Part shown: positions 31,544-39,028 of the stretch, piece by piece
Numbering within the stretch: the first letter of the stretch is position 1
Layout: the number at the start of each line of letters is the position of its first letter
Source: JAAFHN01 sp031421855
Lineage (GTDB): Bacteria > Pseudomonadota > Gammaproteobacteria > Burkholderiales > Burkholderiaceae_C
Length of the DNA stretch: 52,994 bases
NCBI GenBank assembly: GCA_031421855.1
Contig: JANOPN010000193.1
Coordinates: 1-52,994 of the forward strand
Direction: 5' to 3'
Position numbers and translations under genes: made by a program
Notes under the pieces: generated by a model
Databases searched by the model: none
Told to the model about the DNA's origin: nothing
What the model saw: the letters and a program-made list of their open reading frames with translations, nothing else

Positions 31544-33373
31544 ATGACCTTTCGCCGCACCCTTGATTTCTTCTTGAACGACTGGCTTCAAGCCGACCAA
31601 CTCAACCAGCGCCCGCGTTTTGCTGACCACTCGCGCGAGACTTTTGATGCGGTGTTTGACACCTGTGAACGCATCGCCCGCGAGAAATACGCCCCATTTA
31701 ACCGCTTGGTTGACACCCAAGAGCCGCGCACCGAGCTCGACTCAGACGGCGCGCTCAAGGTCGTGTTACCCCAAGCCACACACGACGCGCACGCCGCATA
31801 TGTGGCCTCGGGCATGCTCGCCGCTGCACAAGACTACGATTTAGGCGGCATGCAGCTGCCCTATGTGATCGAGGCCGCTGCAAACTCGTTTTTTGCGCTG
31901 GCTTCAGCCTCGATGGGCTCGCAATTGCTCACGGTTGGCAACGCCAACGCGATTTTGGTCAGTGGCACGCCGGCTCAAAAAGCCATCTTTGCCACCAACG
32001 AGCTTAGCGGCAAGTGGTCGGGCACGATGTGCTTGAGCGAGCCCCAAGCCGGCTCAAGCCTGAGCGATGTCGCAACCCGCGCCGAACCAGACGATGCCAA
32101 CGACCCTTTGGGCCCCCGCTTTCGCTTGCGCGGCAACAAAATGTGGATTTCGTCGGGCGAAAACGAGCTCAGCGAAAACATCATTCACTTGGTTTTGGCC
32201 AAAATCCCCGACGAAAACGGCAAACTGATTGCCGGGACGAAGGGCATTTCACTGTTCATCGTGCCCAAAAAGCTGGTTGACAGCGAAGGCAAGCTCACCG
32301 GAGCGCGAAACGACGTGACCTTGGCTGGGCTGAACCACAAGCTGGGCTGGCGCGGCACGACCAACACCTTGCTGAATTTCGGCGAAGGCAAATTCACGCC
32401 ACTGGGCAAGAGCGGCGCTATCGGCTACTTGGTGGGGCAACCGGGGCAGGGCTTGCAAGGCATGTTCCACATGATGAACGAAGCCCGCATCGGCATTGGT
32501 TTGGCTGCCACCATGCTCGGCCTGGCTGGATACCAAGCCAGTTTGGCGTACGCCCGCCAACGCCCCCAAGGTCGCCCCATCACGGGCAGCGGCAAAAACC
32601 CCGACTCGCCACAGGTGCGCCTGATCGAGCACACCGACATCAAACGCATGCTTTTGGCGCAAAAATCAATCTGCGAAGGCGCGTTGGCGTTGCAACTGTA
32701 TTGCGCCAGGCTGGTTGACGAGCAAAAAACGGGCGAGGCTGACGCAGCGCGCGAGGCCAAGGTGTTGCTCGAAGTGCTCACCCCCATCTCAAAAAGCTGG
32801 CCCAGCGAGAACTGCCTGGAAGCCAACTCCTTGGCGATTCAAATCCACGGCGGATACGGCTACACCCGCGATTTTCCGGTCGAGCAATACTGGCGTGACC
32901 AGCGCCTGAATATGATCCATGAAGGCACCCACGGCATTCAGGCCATGGATTTACTGGGGCGAAAGGTCACGATGGACGCTGGAGCGGGGCTGGCCCTGTT
33001 GGTGTCCAAGATCGACGCGACCATCGCCAAAGCACAAAACACCAGCGAGCACGCATCCCACGCCAAACAACTCAAGGCGGCGGTTGAGGCGATTCAGGCC
33101 GCAACAAAAGCCGCCTGGGCAAGTGGCTTGCCGGGCAGCGCACTGGCCAATGCCGTGCCGTACATGCAAGCCTTTGGGCACATGGTTTTGGCCTGGATAT
33201 GGCTGGATGTCGCCTTGAGCGTGCCCAAACTGGCCAATGCAAGCGAGCGACATGGCAAACTCGCGGCTTTGCAGTACTTCTACGCGTTTGAGTTGCCCAA
33301 AGCGAATGCTTGGCTTTCAGCGGTCTCAAGCTCAGAGATGGTCTGCGCCAACATCACCGAAGAGTCGTTCTGA
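31544..33373 (+). CDS. acyl-CoA dehydrogenase
   Basis: A 609-residue flavoenzyme, of the long type with an extra C-terminal domain found in FadE-like and 3-methylmercaptopropionyl-CoA dehydrogenase-like proteins. It makes the 2,3-double bond in acyl-CoA, the first step of beta-oxidation. Landmarks are TMCLSEPQAGSSLSDV (FAD/substrate), GNKMWISSGENEL, MNEARIGIGLAATMLG, and HGGYGYTRDFPVEQYWRDQR with the conserved Arg. The ATG at 31544 begins the typical MTFRRTLDFFLNDWL family start; an upstream TTG is less likely. The next small gene begins 1 nt after the stop. Confidence 0.93.
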   Translation: MTFRRTLDFFLNDWLQADQLNQRPRFADHSRETFDAVFDTCERIAREKYAPFNRLVDTQEPRTELDSDGALKVVLPQATHDAHAAYVASGMLAAAQDYDLGGMQLPYVIEAAANSFFALASASMGSQLLTVGNANAILVSGTPAQKAIFATNELSGKWSGTMCLSEPQAGSSLSDVATRAEPDDANDPLGPRFRLRGNKMWISSGENELSENIIHLVLAKIPDENGKLIAGTKGISLFIVPKKLVDSEGKLTGARNDVTLAGLNHKLGWRGTTNTLLNFGEGKFTPLGKSGAIGYLVGQPGQGLQGMFHMMNEARIGIGLAATMLGLAGYQASLAYARQRPQGRPITGSGKNPDSPQVRLIEHTDIKRMLLAQKSICEGALALQLYCARLVDEQKTGEADAAREAKVLLEVLTPISKSWPSENCLEANSLAIQIHGGYGYTRDFPVEQYWRDQRLNMIHEGTHGIQAMDLLGRKVTMDAGAGLALLVSKIDATIAKAQNTSEHASHAKQLKAAVEAIQAATKAAWASGLPGSALANAVPYMQAFGHMVLAWIWLDVALSVPKLANASERHGKLAALQYFYAFELPKANAWLSAVSSSEMVCANITEESF

Positions 33374-33374
33374 C

Positions 33375-33641
33375 ATGAACAAACCAAGTACCCCAACAAA
33401 CCCCAACGCCGCCATGCCATCTGACGGCTGGCCTGGCAAACAGCTCGACGCAAGCCGCCACAAAGGCCTTCACATCGCCATTTGGGCCCTGATTTATGGC
33501 GGTGTTTTGGTTGCTTGCGCGGGATTTGCGACCGGCGACAAGAGCATGGCTTGGGGTTGGTCATTGGGCGCGGTTGGCGCGTCTGCGACTGCCGTTGGCA
33601 TCATCCTCATCTACATTCGATCACGTCTTCCACGCAATTGA
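33375..33641 (+). CDS. small two-helix membrane protein, hypothetical
   Basis: An 88-residue protein that I do not recognise. A hydrophilic N-terminus (about 1-33, Pro/Asn-rich) is followed by two membrane helices, IAIWALIYGGVLVACAGFAT and WGWSLGAVGASATAVGIILI, and a short basic tail (RSRLPRN), predicting both ends on the cytoplasmic side. It begins 1 nt after the acyl-CoA dehydrogenase stop, which argues that it is a real co-transcribed gene. Confidence 0.6.
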   Translation: MNKPSTPTNPNAAMPSDGWPGKQLDASRHKGLHIAIWALIYGGVLVACAGFATGDKSMAWGWSLGAVGASATAVGIILIYIRSRLPRN

Positions 33642-33695
33642 CTCGTTTGGCGCATTGGGGGTTATTTTTCACCAGTTTTGATGAAAAATATTATC

Positions 33696-33726
33696 TAGGT
33701 CGCCGGATTCATTGAGTTTGTTGCTA
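33696..33726 (+). repeat. dispersed 32-bp repeat, copy R6 (SDR leader)
   Basis: TAGGTCGCCGGATTCATT ... TTTGTTGCTAT on the plus strand, ending 39 nt before the GTG start of the SDR gene. Confidence 0.85.
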
Positions 33727-33765
33727 TTACTTTTGATTTTCCAAAAACCCGTAGGAGCCACCACA

Positions 33766-34563
33766 GTGACCCAAGCCCGCACCATTCAGCAACTTTTTGA
33801 CCTCAGCGGCAAGACTGCGCTCGTCACCGGCGGCTCACGCGGCCTCGGGCTGCAAATGGCTCAGGCCTTGGGCGAGGCCGGTGCCAAGATCGTGTTGAGC
33901 TCGCGCAAAGCCGCCGACTTGGAAGAGTCAGCCGCCGAGCTCAAAGCCGCTGGCATCGACGCGAGCTGGATCGCGGCCGATTGCGCCGACGAAGCCGACA
34001 TTCACCGCTTGGCTGACGAGAGCATCGCAAGACTAGGCCATGTTGACATTTTGGTGAACAACGCCGGTGCCGCCTGGGGCGCCCCTGCAGAAGACCACCC
34101 CATCGAGGCATGGGACAAGGTCATGAACCTCAACGTGCGCGGCTATTTTTTGCTCAGCCAACGCATCGCCAAGCAAAGCATGATTGCTCGCCGCTATGGC
34201 CGCATCATCAATGTCGCCAGCATCGCCGGGCTGGGCGGCAACCCCGTTGAGATGACCACCATCGCCTACAACACCAGCAAAGGCGCGGTCATCAACTTCA
34301 CCCGCGCGCTCGCAGCGGAGTGGGGCAAGTACAACCTCACCGTCAACGCGGTTTGCCCCGGCTTTTTCCCCAGCAAAATGACAGTCGGCACCTTGAAGAT
34401 GCTCGGCGAAGAAAAGCTCAAGTCCAGCGCCCCGTTGCGCCGAATCGGCGACGACGAAGACCTCAAAGGCCTCACCTTGCTGTTCGCCAGCGACGCCGGA
34501 AAACACATCACCGGCCAATGGCTGGCGGTTGACGGCGGCGTGAGCGTGGTGACGGGCGGCTGA
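33766..34563 (+). CDS. short-chain dehydrogenase/reductase (SDR)
   Basis: A 265-residue classical SDR. The cofactor motif is TGGSRGLG (21-28), followed by NNAGA (98-102). The catalytic residues are S152, Y168 and K172 (YNTSK). The end GQWLAVDGGVSVV is typical of 3-oxoacyl reductase-like members. The GTG at 33766 is chosen because AGGAG lies 9 nt upstream; the longer frame would add a Leu-rich stretch encoded by the repeat copy. Its place among beta-oxidation genes suggests a hydroxyacyl or alcohol substrate. Confidence 0.91.
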   Translation: MTQARTIQQLFDLSGKTALVTGGSRGLGLQMAQALGEAGAKIVLSSRKAADLEESAAELKAAGIDASWIAADCADEADIHRLADESIARLGHVDILVNNAGAAWGAPAEDHPIEAWDKVMNLNVRGYFLLSQRIAKQSMIARRYGRIINVASIAGLGGNPVEMTTIAYNTSKGAVINFTRALAAEWGKYNLTVNAVCPGFFPSKMTVGTLKMLGEEKLKSSAPLRRIGDDEDLKGLTLLFASDAGKHITGQWLAVDGGVSVVTGG

Positions 34564-34603
34564 GCGTGACAGCCCGAAGCAAACCGCGCTTGGCTTTCGG
34601 GCA

Positions 34604-35083
34604 ATGGCAATGAAATTCCCCTTGGTCATTCCGCTGGTTGAGCATTTCGGCTTCGAGCTGATTCGATTTGCTGATGGCGAAGCTGAGATTCATTGTGATT
34701 TGCGTGCCGAGATGAAAAACTCTTGGCAAGTGGCTCATGGCGGGGTGGTGATGACGCTTTTGGATGTGTGCATGGCGCATGCGGCTCGCTCTGATGAACC
34801 CAAGGATTCGCGCGCTGCGCCGGGGTTGGTGACGCTGGAGATGAAGACATCGTTCATGCGCCCGGGCGAAGGTCGGCTTGTGGCCAAGGCTCGCTTGATG
34901 CACCGCACAGCGACTTTGGCGTTTACTGAAGGCTCGGTTTTCAACCAATTGCCCGACGGCTCGCTCAGCGGCTTGATCGCGCATTCAACCGCCACGTTCA
35001 AATTCATCAAGGCTTTGGCCACCGCCGCCAATGGCTCAGACGGGCGACAGCTCAAAACCATCATCTCCAACGCTTCCGATTGA
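34604..35083 (+). CDS. PaaI family hotdog thioesterase
   Basis: A 159-residue single-hotdog thioesterase of the PaaI/YdiI type, which releases free acids from acyl- or aryl-CoA. The signature is SWQVAHGGVVMTLLDVCMA, with the HGG loop and the catalytic acidic residue on the following helix; then LVTLEMKTSFMRPG. Two in-frame ATGs (34604 and 34610) are equally possible. It is 40 nt after the SDR gene and probably co-transcribed. It may prevent CoA being trapped in dead-end intermediates. Confidence 0.88.
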   Translation: MAMKFPLVIPLVEHFGFELIRFADGEAEIHCDLRAEMKNSWQVAHGGVVMTLLDVCMAHAARSDEPKDSRAAPGLVTLEMKTSFMRPGEGRLVAKARLMHRTATLAFTEGSVFNQLPDGSLSGLIAHSTATFKFIKALATAANGSDGRQLKTIISNASD

Positions 35084-35105
35084 CATTTTTGGTGCTTTTT
35101 AGCCC

Positions 35106-35137
35106 TTGGTCACCGGATTCATTCACTTTGTTGCTAT
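35106..35137 (+). repeat. dispersed 32-bp repeat, copy R7 (oxidoreductase leader)
   Basis: TTGGTCACCGGATTCATT ... GTTGCTAT, close to the family consensus. It ends 18 nt before the ATG of the oxidoreductase gene; the AGGA ribosome site follows directly. Confidence 0.87.
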
Positions 35138-35155
35138 ATTTTTAGGACTAACGAC

Positions 35156-36172
35156 ATGACCATCAATCACAAAATCGTGCTGGCCAACCGCCCGGTTGGT
35201 GAGCCCACCACGGCTAATTTTGCTCTGATTGAGGAAAGTCTCTCGCCACTGACACCGGGCCAGGTGCGGGTACGCAACCACTTCATGAGCCTTGATCCTT
35301 ACATGCGTGGCCGAATGAACGACACCAAAAGCTATGCCGCGCCGCAGGCCATTGGCGAAGTCATGATTGGGGGCACGGCAGGCGAAGTGATCGACAGCCA
35401 ACATGACGCGTTCAAGGTCGGCGACAAAGTCGTGGGCATGGGTGGCTGGCAAGAGCTGGCCACGATCGACGCCAGCCAGTTTGGGATGCTGCGCAAAGTT
35501 GACACAACCCACATTCCACTTTCAGCCTACTTGGGCGCTGTTGGCATGCCGGGCGTGACCGCGTGGTACGGATTGGTGAAGATTTGCGCACCAAAAGCCG
35601 GAGAAACCGTTGTCGTGAGCGCCGCTTCGGGCGCCGTGGGCTCGGCGGTGGGCGTGCTGGCCAAGGCGCGAGGCTGCCGAGTGGTCGGCATTGCGGGCGG
35701 GCCAGACAAGTGTAAATATGCGGTCGATGAGCTTGGCTTTGATGCTTGCATTGACTATAAAGAGCACAGCGACGGCAAAAGCCTCTACATCGCGCTGAAA
35801 GATGCGGCGCCAGACGGCATCGATTGCTACTTTGAGAACGTGGGCGGCTGGATTTTGGACACGGTTTTGCTGCGAATGAATGCGTTTGGCCGCATCGCGG
35901 TGTGCGGGTTCATCAGCGGCTACAACGGCGCGCCAAACCCGATGGCCAATCCGGCCCTGATTTTGGTTAACCGCCTCAAGGTTGAGGGCTTCATCGTCAG
36001 CGAGCACATGGACGTGTGGCCCGAAGCACTCAAAGAGCTCGGAGTCTTGGTTGCAACTGGCAAACTGCGCGCCCGCGAAAGCGTGGCGCAAGGCATTGCC
36101 AGCGCGCCAGAGGCGTTTTTGGGCTTGCTCAAGGGCAAAAACTTCGGAAAACAGCTCGTCAAGCTGGTTTAG
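35156..36172 (+). CDS. NADP-dependent oxidoreductase, MDR family (CurA/PTGR-like)
   Basis: A 338-residue zinc-independent medium-chain reductase of the leukotriene B4 dehydrogenase/CurA group, which reduces 2-alkenals or enones with NADPH. Landmarks are SLDPYMRGRMND near residue 45, the glycine-rich SAASGAVGSAVG near 157-168, and CYFENVGGWILDTVL. It lacks the catalytic-zinc Cys/His set of alcohol dehydrogenases. E. coli CurA is about 345 residues. It is preceded by a repeat copy and followed 5 nt later by a GNAT gene. Confidence 0.92.
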   Translation: MTINHKIVLANRPVGEPTTANFALIEESLSPLTPGQVRVRNHFMSLDPYMRGRMNDTKSYAAPQAIGEVMIGGTAGEVIDSQHDAFKVGDKVVGMGGWQELATIDASQFGMLRKVDTTHIPLSAYLGAVGMPGVTAWYGLVKICAPKAGETVVVSAASGAVGSAVGVLAKARGCRVVGIAGGPDKCKYAVDELGFDACIDYKEHSDGKSLYIALKDAAPDGIDCYFENVGGWILDTVLLRMNAFGRIAVCGFISGYNGAPNPMANPALILVNRLKVEGFIVSEHMDVWPEALKELGVLVATGKLRARESVAQGIASAPEAFLGLLKGKNFGKQLVKLV

Positions 36173-36177
36173 CCGCC

Positions 36178-36639
36178 GTGTTGACCTGGACCTGCAAGCC
36201 GTTTGACGCGCTCACAACGCACGAGTTGTATGAGCTGCTGCGCTTGCGATCCGAGGTCTTCGTGGTGGAGCAAGCCTGCGCTTTTCAAGACTTGGACGGC
36301 AGCGACGCACGGGCTTGGCACCTCATGGGACGCGACGCACCGGGTCAATTGGTCGCCTACAGCCGGCTGTTTGGCGCTGGGGTGAAGTACGCCGAGGCCA
36401 GCATCGGCCGCGTGGTGAGCGCGCCCAGCACACGCGGGCAGGGGCTTGGCCAAGTGCTCATGGCGCAAAGCATTGCGCACTGCGCACAGTACTTTGCAGG
36501 TGTGCCCGTGCGGATCGGGGCGCAAGCCCGTTTGCAGCGGTTTTACGAGGGTTTTGGCTTCGTTCTGGCCTCAGACATCTACGACGAAGACGGCATTGAT
36601 CACGTCGAAATGGTCAGACCGGCAGGGGGATCGTTGTGA
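36178..36639 (+). CDS. GNAT family N-acetyltransferase, ElaA type
   Basis: A 153-residue acetyltransferase, the same length as E. coli ElaA. ElaA features are LYELLRLRSEVFVVEQACAF (shown by RSEVFVVEQ) with FQDLDGSD, the acetyl-CoA loop STRGQGLGQVLM, and FYEGFGFVLASDIYDEDGI. GTG at 36178 or TTG at 36181 starts the gene; no ATG fits. The stop overlaps the desaturase start (GTGA). The substrate is unknown. Confidence 0.88.
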   Translation: MLTWTCKPFDALTTHELYELLRLRSEVFVVEQACAFQDLDGSDARAWHLMGRDAPGQLVAYSRLFGAGVKYAEASIGRVVSAPSTRGQGLGQVLMAQSIAHCAQYFAGVPVRIGAQARLQRFYEGFGFVLASDIYDEDGIDHVEMVRPAGGSL

Positions 36640-37757
36640 ACGATTCCCACTCGGGCCGAGAATTTCGCGACGATGCGCGTGTGCCTGGCAGCGGTAACGC
36701 GCAGGCTCGCCGGGTCTTGACCGCAGATGAATTGGCGCCGCTTACGGCGCTTTCGTCGGTGCGATCGCTTGCGTCCATTGGGCTGACAGTCGGGTTGCTG
36801 GCGCTGTTCATCGGCGGCGGCATTTCGGCCATGAATGGGCCATGGGCGTGGGTGCTTGTGCCAATCGCGGTTGTCGCCATTGGCATCCAACAGCACGCCA
36901 TATTCATCTTGAACCACGAAGCGGCTCATTCACGCTTGTTGCCCAATCGTCGCCTCAACGACGCTTTGGGCGCATTCATTGGCATGACGGGTGGCGTCAG
37001 CATGCACACTTACCGGGTCACGCACAGGCTGCATCACAACCATTTGTACGGCCCTCAAGACCCGGATACGGCCATTCATGGCGGCTATCCACGGGGCAAG
37101 GCTTACCTGTGGCGCAAGTTGGCGCTCGATTTGATTGGGTGGAACGCTTGGAAGACATACGCGTATTTCTTCGGTGCGCCTGCGATCAACGCCGAGACAC
37201 TCGGCAAGATCAACCCAATGAACGACACATCGGCCCAGTTGCGGCAAGCGGCGAGGGTTGATCGTTGGCGGGTGGTGGGGTTCCAAATTGCCGTGCCGAC
37301 TACTCTTTTTTTGATAGCATTGATGTCAATGGATTCGGTGACCAATGCGGTATTTTCTTTCAAATACTTGATTTTTTACGCTGTTTTCTGGCTTTTGCCA
37401 CTGTTCACGGTCTTGCAGCCGATCCTGCGTCTGCGAGCCATTTTTGAGCATGGCGCGGTGACCGATTTGTCGAGCCCGCTGACGGCGGCGCGCAGCAACC
37501 GAAGCACAGGAAGCGCACTGAACTGCGTGGCGCGGGCGACTTTGTTCCCGCACCACGTGAATTACCACTTGGAGCATCACCTCTACCCAGCCGTGCCGCA
37601 CTATCATTTGCCACGCTTGCACCAATTGTTGGTGCAAAAAGGCGCGTTGGCTGGGGCTGAGGTGCGTGATGTGCAGGCCACTTGGGGGTTGGTGTTTGCG
37701 CTGAAGCGCACCAAACCGCCGCCCCGGCATGCGTCTGATTTGAACGCTGCAGCGTAA
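36636..37757 (+). CDS. fatty acid desaturase
   Basis: A 373-residue membrane di-iron desaturase or hydroxylase. The three His boxes are HEAAH (94-98), HRLHHNH (130-136) and HVNYHLEHH (307-315). About four membrane helices are seen (around 45-62, 70-92, 215-240, 245-262). Residues 227-237 (IALMSMDSVTN), in the third helical region, are encoded by a minus-strand copy of the dispersed repeat. GTG at 36636 overlaps the GNAT stop and has AGGGGG upstream. Substrate position and chain type cannot be told from sequence. Confidence 0.91.
   Translation: MNDSHSGREFRDDARVPGSGNAQARRVLTADELAPLTALSSVRSLASIGLTVGLLALFIGGGISAMNGPWAWVLVPIAVVAIGIQQHAIFILNHEAAHSRLLPNRRLNDALGAFIGMTGGVSMHTYRVTHRLHHNHLYGPQDPDTAIHGGYPRGKAYLWRKLALDLIGWNAWKTYAYFFGAPAINAETLGKINPMNDTSAQLRQAARVDRWRVVGFQIAVPTTLFLIALMSMDSVTNAVFSFKYLIFYAVFWLLPLFTVLQPILRLRAIFEHGAVTDLSSPLTAARSNRSTGSALNCVARATLFPHHVNYHLEHHLYPAVPHYHLPRLHQLLVQKGALAGAEVRDVQATWGLVFALKRTKPPPRHASDLNAAA
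37314..37345 (-). repeat. dispersed 32-bp repeat, copy R8 (in desaturase)
   Basis: Minus-strand copy (TTGGTCACCGAATCCATTGA ... ATGCTATCAAAAA). The opposite strand is read in frame in the desaturase gene, within a membrane segment. Confidence 0.75.
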
Positions 37758-37801
37758 ATCAATCACCGGCAATCACCGATCAGCCTATTTGGAGAGACAC
37801 C

Positions 37802-38779
37802 ATGACACAACCCACACTGCACTTTCACCATTACGCCAACTCGCCATTTGCCGAGAAAATTCGACTCATTTTTGGCTACAAGCAACTCCACTGGCACAGC
37901 GTCAACCAGCCCGCCATCATGCCCAAGGCCGACTTGCAGACGTTGACGGGCGGGTATCGGCGCATTCCGGTGTTGCAAGTTGGCGCCGACATCGTTTGCG
38001 ACACCGCTCTCATTTGCGATGTACTCGACGCCATTGCCCCCGCGCCAGCATGGGTGCCACCGACCGCCAAAGGGGCGGCTCGAATCGTGGCGCAATGGGC
38101 CGACTCCCAACTGTTCGCCGCGGCCATGGCATACAACTTTTCACCCGCCGGTGCCGCGCATTTCTTCAAAGATACACCGCCCGAGGGCGCGAAGGCGTTT
38201 GCTGACGACCGCAAAGCCATGCGGGGCGGCGCGCCGCGCATGTCCAGCGGCGACGCGACTGCGGCGTATCGCAGCTATTTGCGTCGAATTGCCCGCATGC
38301 TCGCCCCACATGATGGCGTGGCCAACGACTTTTTGTTTGGGTCGGCGCCCAGCGTGGCCGACTTTGCTTGCTACCACTCGCTGTGGTTCACCCAAACCCG
38401 CGTGACGCCTTTGGCCGTGATTTTTGACAGCACGCCCGAGATTGCGCCGTGGATGGATCGCATGGCCGCCATCGGACACGGCACCGTTCACGCGTCAAGC
38501 GCTTCAGAATCAATAGCAGCCGCACGAATGGATACGGCGACCACAGGCCTATTTGGCATCAAAAATGGTCAAACCGAGGCATTCGTGAACGACCACGGCA
38601 TCGCCTTGGGATCCAAGGTTCAAATCAACGCCGAGAGCTTTGGATTGGAGTCGACGGTGGGCACCTTGATCGCGTCGACCCGCACGCGAGTCAGCATCGA
38701 GCACCCCTTGCTTGGCAGCGACGGCAATGTGCGCGTGCATTTCCCCAAAGTGGGTTTTGTGATTCGGTCGCTCGATTAA
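37802..38779 (+). CDS. glutathione S-transferase family protein with extra C-terminal domain
   Basis: A 325-residue protein. Residues 1-80 are a thioredoxin-like GST N-domain (HHYANSPFAEKIRLIFGYK, then GYRRIPVLQVGADIVCDT with cis-Pro and the glutathione-binding region). Residues about 90-230 are the helical GST domain (FLFGSAPSVADFACYHSLWF). An additional domain of about 75 residues follows (about 250-325, Val/Gly-rich, probably beta) that ordinary GSTs lack. A repeat copy encodes residues about 238-248, exactly between the GST part and this extension. The ATG has a GGAGAG site. Confidence 0.85.
   Translation: MTQPTLHFHHYANSPFAEKIRLIFGYKQLHWHSVNQPAIMPKADLQTLTGGYRRIPVLQVGADIVCDTALICDVLDAIAPAPAWVPPTAKGAARIVAQWADSQLFAAAMAYNFSPAGAAHFFKDTPPEGAKAFADDRKAMRGGAPRMSSGDATAAYRSYLRRIARMLAPHDGVANDFLFGSAPSVADFACYHSLWFTQTRVTPLAVIFDSTPEIAPWMDRMAAIGHGTVHASSASESIAAARMDTATTGLFGIKNGQTEAFVNDHGIALGSKVQINAESFGLESTVGTLIASTRTRVSIEHPLLGSDGNVRVHFPKVGFVIRSLD
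38513..38545 (-). repeat. dispersed 32-bp repeat, copy R9 (in GST gene)
   Basis: Minus-strand copy, diverged (TGTGGTCGCCGTATCCATT ... GCTGCTAT). The coding strand is in frame and forms the linker between the GST part and the C-terminal extension. Confidence 0.65.
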
Positions 38780-39015
38780 CCTAGATTCGGCAGTTGATCG
38801 CTCGGCTCTTTCTATAAGCATCTGATTTTGCTCATGTTTTTGGCTTCTAACTCACCCACGTGTTGGGCGAGAGCGCTACACGCCCGATTGCACCGCCCTG
38901 ACACGCTGGTGCGTCGTTGCGCCGCCTTGCGCCCAACGGGGCGCTTCGTTGTTGCGCCTAGCCCCAGCGCGCCATGACGGCACACTCGGACGTGTTCAAC
39001 TGCCGGATCTAGGTT
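38778..39015 (+). repeat. 238-bp structured repeat, copy B
   Basis: It begins on the last two bases of the GST stop codon and ends 14 nt before the convergent MATE gene. Ends 38778-38797 and 38996-39015 are inverted repeats (CCTAGAT ... ATCTAGG outside the shared GGCAGTTGA core). Internal hairpin GCGCCC-AACG-GGGCGC is present. Length is identical to copy A at 347-584, read from the other strand. It may act as the bidirectional 3' end for the two convergent genes. Confidence 0.75.
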
Positions 39016-39028
39016 TAACCCAAATCGT

